Part shown: positions 1 to 5,966 of the stretch, piece after piece
Layout of the letters: every line of letters begins with the position of its first letter
How positions within the stretch are numbered: position 1 is the stretch's first letter
Assembly: GCA_947472115.1 (NCBI GenBank)
Contig: CANIZU010000072.1
Location: 1 to 8,537 of the forward strand
Reading direction: 5' to 3'
Source: Flavobacteriales bacterium
Lineage (GTDB): Bacteria; Bacteroidota; Bacteroidia; NS11-12g; UBA955
DNA length: 8,537 nucleotides
Notes under the pieces: generated by a model
Database searches by the model: none
The model's input: the letters and a program-made list of their open reading frames with translations, nothing else
Told to the model about the DNA's origin: nothing
Position numbers and translations under genes: made by a program

Positions 1-419
1 CCCACTTTGGTGCTATACATGTGCAAGCTTGGTAAACGTTTGAATTTAATCAAAGAAAATACATTGTAGAAAATGATTAATCCGATGAAAATATACAATA
101 CCCAAAAATCATCGCCGTGATCGGGCATTTTGAAAAAGTAAATTCCCAAACAAGCCAAAATGTAGGTGCTAAAGTCGGCAATCGAATCTAAGCGTGCACC
201 AAATTCGGTTTGAAGTTTAAATGCTCGGGCAATAATTCCGTCAACCGCATCGCTGATCAAATTGACACATAACAAAACGGCGAAAAGGGATTCGTTTCCA
301 ACAACAATCAAATAGATTAGGAAGGGGAACGAAAGCAACCGATACATGCTGATGGCGTTGGGAATATTCCAACGGTTTTCCTTTTTTGTAATTTGTTCAG
401 TGGTTTGTTGAGTGCTCAT
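1..419 (-). CDS. CDP-alcohol phosphatidyltransferase, 3' end beyond left edge
   Basis: This is a membrane enzyme of the CDP-OH-P transferase family. It swaps the CMP of a CDP-alcohol (usually CDP-diacylglycerol) for an alcohol head group. The first 139 codons lie in the window, starting at the ATG at 419-417 and staying open to base 3. The complete signature D-x2-D-G-x2-A-R-x8-G-x3-D-x3-D is visible: D57, D60, G61, A64, R65, G74, D78 and D82. These acidic residues bind the metal and the CDP moiety in known members. Hydrophobic segments at about residues 28-56, 84-96 and 106-122 fit the multi-helix membrane fold, and the SLHMYSTKV stretch at 131-139 also resembles the family. The family is usually about 190-240 residues, so roughly a third is missing. 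The gene is last of three closely spaced minus-strand genes and starts 33 bp after the CarS-like gene. The head group (glycerol-P, inositol, serine or other) cannot be decided here. Confidence 0.94.
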   Translation of the reverse strand, partial: MSTQQTTEQITKKENRWNIPNAISMYRLLSFPFLIYLIVVGNESLFAVLLCVNLISDAVDGIIARAFKLQTEFGARLDSIADFSTYILACLGIYFFKMPDHGDDFWVLYIFIGLIIFYNVFSLIKFKRLPSLHMYSTKV

Positions 420-452
420 AGTTGATTTGTTTGTTGTGAAAAGCCCAGTGGT

Positions 453-1082
453 TTAGAATGATTTTTTGATTTTTGATAGGACGAGAAGTCCTGAAATGCC
501 AAAATGAAGCGAGGAAGCGCAAATGAAGAATTGGAGCATCATTTCAATATTGAAATCATTGAGGAATCCAAAAAATAGGCTAACGCCAATGGCTGAATCG
601 GTTTTGTCGAGCAAGGTAAAGAACCAACGAAAACGTGTACTGCTTTCGCCTGAAGCTATTCCCATTCTCCTTTTTATCCAGGAATTAGGAAGTTCAAATA
701 ACATGTAGAATAGGCCGTATACTGCGCCAATTGACGCCTGCATTAATAGGAAATTCAAAAAGTTGATATCGCTACTAAATGATTGGTATGTTGGGTCATG
801 GCCAATATTTATTTCTTGTTGGAGATAAGATTCGGGACTTAATCCGGATAGCAACCATCCGCCCGGCCAATTAATAATTAAATAGACTATGCCATTTACA
901 ACTGGGACAAACACAAATCCGCGAAGGGTTTTATTGGGGCCAAACCAGGTTGATTGGAGGGGTATACTTAGGAACGATAAGCCGTTTTTCTTCACCAAAA
1001 CCATGTGCAGCACATTGCTAACGATCAGTGGCGTTAGGCCTCCGATGATGAAAATAAACTGATCATGTGAGATGAACGCCAT
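453..1082 (-). CDS. CarS/DUF46-type CDP-archaeol synthase-like integral membrane cytidylyltransferase
   Basis: The 209-residue hydrophobic protein resembles the CarS (DUF46) family. In archaea these enzymes transfer CMP from CTP to unsaturated archaetidic acid to give CDP-archaeol, and they are distant relatives of bacterial CdsA. Family-like blocks appear in order: FGPNKTLRGF at 47-56, a glycine-rich membrane segment near 115-129, ELPNSWIKRRMGI at 130-142 and LLDKTDSAIG at 157-166. The last two carry the SxIKRR and D-x-x-D residues expected to bind CTP and metal. Membrane segments are likely at about 8-30, 56-72, 108-129, 163-175 and 182-204. The start is 3 bp after the HMG-CoA reductase stop codon, so the two are almost certainly co-transcribed and probably translationally coupled. 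No Shine-Dalgarno sequence is visible. The family call is fairly firm. The substrate (phosphatidate, geranylgeranylglyceryl phosphate or another lipid phosphate) is unknown. Confidence 0.83.
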   Translation of the reverse strand: MAFISHDQFIFIIGGLTPLIVSNVLHMVLVKKNGLSFLSIPLQSTWFGPNKTLRGFVFVPVVNGIVYLIINWPGGWLLSGLSPESYLQQEINIGHDPTYQSFSSDINFLNFLLMQASIGAVYGLFYMLFELPNSWIKRRMGIASGESSTRFRWFFTLLDKTDSAIGVSLFFGFLNDFNIEMMLQFFICASSLHFGISGLLVLSKIKKSF

Positions 1083-1085
1083 TAA

Positions 1086-3440
1086 TTATGCATTTACTGG
1101 TTTGAGTGATTCTTTTTCAATGCAATCTAACATTCGCAAGGAAACGGTCAAAATTCGTCGAGAAAAATCGTACCGAGCCACAATACTCGAGACTTCATAA
1201 AAGGACACCCTACAGCAAATGAAGGTTTTAAGGGCAACCTTGCTGGCTGTTAAATACGATTCCCATGAAAGCGCATCGTTGGACCTATGTTGATCCTGCA
1301 TTTTCTTAAAATGTCGTTTGATATGATTCCAAAATGATTGGTCATCGAAATCAGCGGGCAAAACGAAACTCAAGAACTCCAAAATATCGCGTTGAGGGAA
1401 ATCAAATACGGCCAATTCCCAGTCGTAGATACAGGGGACGCCACCGGTTCTAATCAGTACATTCCTCGGATTGAAATCGTTATGAATAATCGTTTTTTGA
1501 TCCGCAACCGTTTCGCTTTCAAGATTCAGTGATGTGAGTGATTCTCTGATTTGGATTAAGGAGTCTCTCTGACTGTGATCGGCGCATTCATGGATCAAAA
1601 TGTCCATCAATTTATCGTACAGCGGCAAGGCTTGCGTCGGCTCAAAATAGGCAAAAGGTTTTGGGTCGATATCGCGAAGCAACACGTGTGCCTCTGAAAT
1701 TTCAATTAAACATTTAGAAATGAGTTCTTCCGTCCAAACGTCCGTATTGTTCTCGGCGTTCACCAAATCCATATCGTTCGTGTCGATCCATTCTTGAAGA
1801 ATCAAATAAATATCGCGCTGCGGTTGAATCCATTGTCCATAGAAAGTTGGCATGGCGGTAAACCCTTTGCGTTGAAGGTGGTCATAAACCAGCAATTCCT
1901 TTAGATGTGAATTGTGAAATTCCAAAGAAAGCTGATGCTTATTGATTAGATCGGACAGCTGCGTATCGATAGAAGCCGAAATCAAGTGGAGTCCTTTGAT
2001 GACTTCGCTATCTAGGGCCTTTGATTTGATAAGGATTGATACACTATCGCCTTTGCTAAAGCCGATTTTTATCGGCAGGAATCCAATCGGTTTATTGCTT
2101 ATTTTACTCGTAATGTTGGTGATGATGCCATTGTCAACCCCGTGATCGTTGAACCAATCAATTTGATTGATATCCAGGGCATTGGGAAGATGAATGAGTG
2201 TATTTCTTAATAAGTCAGTGGTAATATCGGATTTTGTGAACCAGTTGACGGGTTTGTTGCGACCTAGTTTTTCGTGGGCTTTGGCGAATTCACCGCTCAT
2301 AATTGCTCCGTAGGTGGAAATCTCCAGTCCCAAAGCGAACCCTGCAATAATTTTTGCAAATCGATATGCTTTTCCCTGTCCTAGGCAGTTGATCATGCGC
2401 AAGGCTTCCGATTGTTTTGATACGTGAGTCCCTCCGCCCACCGTGCCGATAACCAAGTTGGGTAGGGTGATACTAATTTTTATGCCATCGGGATTTTTTG
2501 GGTCGCCAATCGCTTCAAAATGAAGTATTCCACTGCTTGATTCATGGATACAGGCGAGGTCTTGACCGGTAGCGACAAATATTGCCGCGATGGCGTTGGC
2601 AAGATTGACGTTATAGCCTACCATTCCCTTGGCATCTGTGATTTTCTTTGAGGTAGGATAATAGCGAAGCATTTGCTCTGGCGTTGTGCGCAGAACCTCT
2701 TGAATTACTTGTCGAGGCATTTCGCAACTCGCCGTTACGTGAATTCCCCTGCCATTGTCAATATTGTATTGTGAGACTTTCTTGTCGGAGGATCCATTCC
2801 CTTCGATAATATAATCCAATGCGATATTTGGATAGTCTAGCGCAAACGCGTTGGCAATAAAAAGTAATGCATGCCACGTACAAGTGGTGGTCATGTTTTG
2901 ACCTGAAGCATCGCCTGTTTCATAAATAAAATCGACAGAGATAATGGTTCCTACAATTTCTGTATTGAGAGCAATGAGTTTTGCATGGTTGGAATAGCCC
3001 TCCGCCGTTTTTTTGATGTCGTCTTTGTGCGTATTTATCCAGTCTGACAAGATTTCCGCATCCACATCATTATCGACGTAAAACATGGGTGATCTTTGCA
3101 TGCGTTGCCATTTCACAGCACTTTGGTACCCGCCACTTTTGCAAATCACTTTTACGCCGCGGTTCATACTATAAACCAAAGCGCCTTCTAAAGTGCCAAT
3201 AGGGCAATAAACGAGCTCTTCTAAGCCATTTTCGTGGTAAAGAAGTGGTCCAACTAGGCCTAAGGGAATTTCGGTGGTTCCAATGAATGACTCAATGTTA
3301 TTCTGGATGGATTTGATGTTGGTTTGGTGGTTTTTGATTTCACTGATATCAATGTCCAATTTATCCAAAAAATCCCATCGTGCTTGAGATGCGGAATGGG
3401 TCGTTAGACCACGGCCTGGTACGATAGGGAAATCAATCAT
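1086..3440 (-). CDS. Class I HMG-CoA reductase fused to an APH/choline-kinase-like phosphotransferase
   Basis: A 784-residue two-domain protein. Residues about 10-395 are a soluble HMG-CoA reductase catalytic domain (HMG-CoA + 2 NADPH to mevalonate). It carries the class I motifs TLEGALVYSMNRG (83-95), GDASGQNM (176-183), SSDKK (217-221), GQD (292-294) and GTVGGGT (332-338). All four catalytic residues of human HMGR have counterparts: E85 (Glu559), K220 (Lys691), D294 (Asp767) and H389 (His866). There is no N-terminal membrane anchor, as in archaeal enzymes. Residues about 450-775 look like an aminoglycoside phosphotransferase/choline kinase fold: a likely ATP lysine in SILIKSK (468-474), a Glu near 515, the catalytic loop HNDFNPRN (653-660; D655, N660) and the metal-binding IYDWE (671-675). 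Stand-alone HMGRs lack such a domain. The kinase substrate is unknown, and mevalonate is one possibility. The gene leads a three-gene block behind a good Bacteroidota-type promoter. Confidence 0.94.
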   Translation of the reverse strand: MIDFPIVPGRGLTTHSASQARWDFLDKLDIDISEIKNHQTNIKSIQNNIESFIGTTEIPLGLVGPLLYHENGLEELVYCPIGTLEGALVYSMNRGVKVICKSGGYQSAVKWQRMQRSPMFYVDNDVDAEILSDWINTHKDDIKKTAEGYSNHAKLIALNTEIVGTIISVDFIYETGDASGQNMTTTCTWHALLFIANAFALDYPNIALDYIIEGNGSSDKKVSQYNIDNGRGIHVTASCEMPRQVIQEVLRTTPEQMLRYYPTSKKITDAKGMVGYNVNLANAIAAIFVATGQDLACIHESSSGILHFEAIGDPKNPDGIKISITLPNLVIGTVGGGTHVSKQSEALRMINCLGQGKAYRFAKIIAGFALGLEISTYGAIMSGEFAKAHEKLGRNKPVNWFTKSDITTDLLRNTLIHLPNALDINQIDWFNDHGVDNGIITNITSKISNKPIGFLPIKIGFSKGDSVSILIKSKALDSEVIKGLHLISASIDTQLSDLINKHQLSLEFHNSHLKELLVYDHLQRKGFTAMPTFYGQWIQPQRDIYLILQEWIDTNDMDLVNAENNTDVWTEELISKCLIEISEAHVLLRDIDPKPFAYFEPTQALPLYDKLMDILIHECADHSQRDSLIQIRESLTSLNLESETVADQKTIIHNDFNPRNVLIRTGGVPCIYDWELAVFDFPQRDILEFLSFVLPADFDDQSFWNHIKRHFKKMQDQHRSNDALSWESYLTASKVALKTFICCRVSFYEVSSIVARYDFSRRILTVSLRMLDCIEKESLKPVNA

Positions 3441-3489
3441 TTTTTTAGATAATTAATGGGCTTTATTAGGAATAATTAACCCATGGAAA

Positions 3490-3520
3490 CAAAGTTATCT
3501 AAATAGGTGAAATCGCAAAA
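3490..3520 (-). promoter_or_regulatory. Bacteroidota-type promoter for the HMG-CoA reductase block
   Basis: On the minus strand, TAACTTTG (3497-3490) matches the Bacteroidota -7 consensus TAnnTTTG in full. It is preceded after an 18-nt gap by TTG within TTTTG (3520-3516), the -33 element. Transcription would begin near 3484, giving a leader of roughly 40-45 nt before the ATG at 3440. The leader is A/T-rich, ends in a run of A and has no Shine-Dalgarno sequence. The -33 element sits in TTTTGCGATTT, which matches the first ten bases of the paired 17-bp repeats found further upstream. Confidence 0.6.
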
Positions 3521-3576
3521 TTTCACTCATTAATATATTGCCGAGATAGGCAATATCAGCCAATTAGAAGGCTTGT

Positions 3577-3626
3577 TTAAGGAAAATCGCAAAAAAAAGT
3601 TTTTGAAATTACGGATTATCGCAAAT
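3577..3626 (-). repeat. Paired 17-bp repeat element, copy upstream of the HMG-CoA reductase gene
   Basis: Read on the minus strand, two near copies of TTTGCGATTTTCCGTAA occur. The first, at 3625-3609, has AA in place of the TT at bases 9-10 (15 of 17 match). The second, at 3593-3577, has T for G at base 14 (16 of 17 match). Their starts are exactly 32 bp apart. The 50-bp block aligns without gaps to 5884-5933 on the plus strand with about 40 identities, and most differences fall in the 10-bp middle. It points in the same direction as the HMG-CoA reductase gene and ends 136 bp before its start codon. Confidence 0.75.
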
Positions 3627-3645
3627 GACTCTTGTGTTAATTTTT

Positions 3646-3684
3646 AATTAAATAATAATAAATAACATTACTAATTATTTAATT
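3646..3684. repeat. Perfect 11-bp AT-only inverted repeat over the 3' end of the SOUL gene
   Basis: AATTAAATAAT (3646-3656) and its exact reverse complement ATTATTTAATT (3674-3684) flank a 17-base loop that contains the stop codon of the SOUL gene (3673-3671). The stem is pure A/T and is followed on the minus strand by A residues rather than a T-run. It is therefore not a classical intrinsic terminator. It may be a weak transcript-end hairpin, or only a product of AT-rich sequence. Confidence 0.4.
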
Positions 3685-4264
3685 GAACCTCAACGGCGAC
3701 CTCATTTCTCCGGTTCACTACATCCCAAGGTGCGTTGTAACCCATGTACATAAATCCGACTTTCCATTGGATACTATTTTGGGTCAATGTCTCTTCTAAC
3801 TCTTTGCAGTATCGCTTGATATCTTTGTCCGATGAAAATCCACCGTATTTGATCACCGCCAGTGTTTTGGGCGCCTCTTCTACAATGCTAACATTGGGAG
3901 AATTGGGGGTGGGGAGCTGTTCCTTTTGATATTGCTTTGGCATCACAAAATACATCGTTGCCGAATCACCCATGTTCATCACCACCGGGGATGTCATTGC
4001 GATTTTTTGATTGCCCTGATTTCCACCAAAAATATACCCCGCAATGGTTCTGAATCCGTTGCTCCCTGAATTCTCGAAAGAACTACTCGTTAATGAGGTC
4101 TTGGCAATAATCATTTTGGGATACTCCCGAATTTCGACATCTCCGATGGTTTTAACAACCTTATAATCCGGGGTTTCGATGTCGCCAGTTCTAAACGAAG
4201 CAACGAGCGCGGCAACGCCCACGACGGCAATAATTGTTATAGGGATCCACATTGCTTTTTTCAT
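3671..4264 (-). CDS. SOUL-family haem-binding-like protein, membrane-anchored
   Basis: The 197-residue protein matches the SOUL/HBP family, whose animal members bind haem or porphyrins; bacterial members are mostly uncharacterised. Family blocks appear in order: ETPDYKVV (30-37), VEIREYP (43-49), GFRTIAGYIFGGN (70-82), KIAMTSPVV (87-95), MYFVMPKQY (104-112), and YNAPW with RRNEVAVEV (176-193). The length is that of a complete single domain. An N-terminal hydrophobic segment at about 6-23 after MKK, with no lipobox cysteine, suggests an uncleaved anchor or a Sec signal that places the domain outside the cytoplasm. The ATG at 4264-4262 is kept because it supplies this segment. The gene begins 93 bp after the stop of the upstream secreted-protein gene, so read-through is possible but not shown. 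A one-mismatch -7 element (CATATTTG at 4302-4295) is a weak candidate for its own promoter. Family is sure; ligand and role are unknown. Confidence 0.94.
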   Translation of the reverse strand: MKKAMWIPITIIAVVGVAALVASFRTGDIETPDYKVVKTIGDVEIREYPKMIIAKTSLTSSSFENSGSNGFRTIAGYIFGGNQGNQKIAMTSPVVMNMGDSATMYFVMPKQYQKEQLPTPNSPNVSIVEEAPKTLAVIKYGGFSSDKDIKRYCKELEETLTQNSIQWKVGFMYMGYNAPWDVVNRRNEVAVEVQLNN

Positions 4265-4357
4265 GATTTAATATAAGCATTAACAATCTCCAAGCAAATA
4301 TGTTGTTGGCGGATTATGATTTATCCAACTAGACGCAAATCATCATTCTAATGACGG

Positions 4358-5869
4358 TCAGTTTCTCAACGCATTTAGCTTCTCGTAGAGCAGCGTCAAG
4401 TTTCGGTATTCGACCGACGGGATATCCATGACTTTCAACGTAGAACCCATTTCCGCATAAACCGCGTCCATTGTAACGGTTCTGTTGAGTTTGGCAGTTT
4501 GCTCTTCAGTGAATTGGATTAGCCGACTAAAATCTATGCCATTGCCTGTTAGCAATAGAACGGACAGCATTTGAATGTCGGATGGTTTGGTGAGTTGTTC
4601 GAGCTGACTTTTAGAGAGGATTTGTTTTTGGATTTTCGGGTATGTCTTAAATAAATTTTGCGACACTCTCCGCGGTTCAAAATTTTCTATCGCCCATAGG
4701 ATTGGTATTTCGCCGTTTGAGTTATTAAAAGTATTTAGGTAAGTAATTGGAGGAGTATTTGAGGCGTTTCCGGGTCCTGTGGATTCTCCAGTGGGGATCG
4801 CCATGCTTGGAATCGATGGGTCAATTGCTTGCCCATTATTTTTTGGAGCATTTGCATTTCCATTAATTGATAGGGCAGGATTAAGCGGGCGGGGGGCATT
4901 TTGGGAGTTGACGATAATTGATGGAATGTCTAAATAGTGCGGTATAACTCTTAATTGGATCTTATCCGCAATGAGTTCCAGCGAATCGAAATTATCCATG
5001 GGAAATATATTACGTGGGATAATATTGAATCTATTTTTTTTGATATGCATTAATGTCAATGGGTAGTCTGAAGCAGCATTACTGCTATTCCCGTATGCCA
5101 CTTGTCGTTTGACCCTACTAGCAAATTCTTTGCCCCGTGGTTCACCACCCATTCTTATAACTTTGTTTGGTGATATTCCTGCTATGTTATAAACCAGGGC
5201 AGCGACCGGGATAGCAAAAACCCCATAAATTAAATCATTCTCAGTATATCTGTAGTTACCTAATAGGCCTCTGCGCGATGGTCTGAATAGATTATCAAGT
5301 ACTTGGCCAAACGAAGTGCCGCGGCGGATATTTCTGATGTAAGTGTATGGAATGTAGTCGATTCCTCTGCCTTGCGAAACAAAAATCCCACTCTCTTGCG
5401 CGCAAATCAAATAGCCACCATATTGAGTTTGGTCTTTGAAACTGAACTCGCCGGTTCGGATATCTTTAAACCCAGGCCATTCTTCAATAAAAAATCTGAC
5501 CTGAATCCATTTGTATTGCCATGCTCCATCACAGAAGAATTGCTCGTCAGAAGTAGGCTCGTCGCGAGAAAGATTATCAAAGTAATTTTGATCTATGAGT
5601 CTTGGCGACAGTTTTCCATCGAAAACATATTGACTGTGAACGTTTGAGTCATTATCAATTTGATACGTTAGAGTTTCAAAAAAGCCATTCTCAAAGTAAG
5701 CAACTCTTCGGGATTCATATTCTGTTGGGGCGTTATTTCTAAACAGTGATATTACATTGGGCCTTGAGTAAATTCCAAATTGCGCATCAGCGGTATTCCA
5801 ACTGCATAGAATAATAAAAAGAAAAATGACTGTTGGTTTGAAATACCTCATTCTAACAAAACTATTCAT
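4358..5869 (-). CDS. Secreted protein of unknown function, 503 residues
   Basis: I do not recognise this protein. It begins with a clear Sec signal peptide: basic residues, a hydrophobic core at about 13-23, and a likely cleavage after ADA at residue 29. An alternative start is Met7. The mature part has an aromatic-rich N-terminal region (30-180). A segment at 152-188 (GIFVSQGRGIDYIPYTYIRNIRRG and on, ending TSFG) resembles the 'small-beta then I-x-x-I-x-x-G' pattern seen in some Bacteroidota envelope proteins; this is a weak impression. A hydrophobic stretch follows at 212-231 and could be a membrane helix or a buried helix. Residues about 322-385 are rich in Asn, Pro, Gly and Ser and are probably a disordered linker. 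The C-terminal part (386-503) looks mostly helical. The gene diverges from the M16 peptidase gene, and the 97-bp gap between them holds the paired repeat. A possible but weak promoter is TTG at 5965-5963 with AATGTTTG at 5941-5934. Confidence 0.85.
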   Translation of the reverse strand: MNSFVRMRYFKPTVIFLFIILCSWNTADAQFGIYSRPNVISLFRNNAPTEYESRRVAYFENGFFETLTYQIDNDSNVHSQYVFDGKLSPRLIDQNYFDNLSRDEPTSDEQFFCDGAWQYKWIQVRFFIEEWPGFKDIRTGEFSFKDQTQYGGYLICAQESGIFVSQGRGIDYIPYTYIRNIRRGTSFGQVLDNLFRPSRRGLLGNYRYTENDLIYGVFAIPVAALVYNIAGISPNKVIRMGGEPRGKEFASRVKRQVAYGNSSNAASDYPLTLMHIKKNRFNIIPRNIFPMDNFDSLELIADKIQLRVIPHYLDIPSIIVNSQNAPRPLNPALSINGNANAPKNNGQAIDPSIPSMAIPTGESTGPGNASNTPPITYLNTFNNSNGEIPILWAIENFEPRRVSQNLFKTYPKIQKQILSKSQLEQLTKPSDIQMLSVLLLTGNGIDFSRLIQFTEEQTAKLNRTVTMDAVYAEMGSTLKVMDIPSVEYRNLTLLYEKLNALRN

Positions 5870-5883
5870 TTACAAATGGATTA

Positions 5884-5933
5884 ATTTGCGATTTTCCGTA
5901 ATTGATTGAAATATTTTTTGCGATTTTCCGTAA
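5884..5933 (+). repeat. Paired 17-bp repeat element, copy in the divergent intergenic region
   Basis: Two identical copies of TTTGCGATTTTCCGTAA lie at 5885-5901 and 5917-5933, with starts 32 bp apart (about three helical turns). The block points toward the M16 peptidase gene and ends 33 bp before its ATG. Its other end lies 14 bp upstream of the start of the divergent secreted-protein gene. A related pair with the same 32-bp spacing occurs on the minus strand at 3577-3626. The sequence is not palindromic, so any protein binding it would be expected to contact direct rather than inverted sites. Confidence 0.8.
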
Positions 5934-5966
5934 CAAACATTCAAAAATTAGTTCTATTTTTTCAAA

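Noticed and set aside
523..2145. Short plus-strand open frames at 523-708, 1338-1532 and 1942-2145
   Set aside because: Each is antisense within the CarS-like or HMG-CoA reductase gene, whose motifs prove the minus-strand reading. None shows domain content.
3744..3929. A 61-codon plus-strand open frame
   Set aside because: It is antisense to conserved SOUL-family sequence and has no recognisable content.
4305..4329. Imperfect hairpin between the secreted-protein gene and the SOUL gene (GTTGG..GGAT paired with ATCCAAC)
   Set aside because: The stem has a bulge and no T-run follows on the minus strand, so it does not support a terminator call.
4334..4340. A further partial match to the 17-bp repeat on the minus strand (ATTTGCG)
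   Set aside because: Only seven bases agree and there is no partner 32 bp away; this is expected by chance.
5303..5647. A 114-codon open frame on the plus strand
   Set aside because: It lies wholly inside the secreted-protein gene on the other strand, has no signal peptide or recognisable motif and no promoter, and its composition looks like an antisense shadow.
5884..5933. Possible short CRISPR array
   Set aside because: Only two 17-bp units with a 15-bp gap are present, there are no cas genes, and the gap is too short. The related block at 3577-3626 also has just two units.
5955..5962. TATTTTTT as a -7 element for the M16 peptidase
   Set aside because: It would put the transcription start at or past the ATG, and no -33 TTG lies at a suitable distance.
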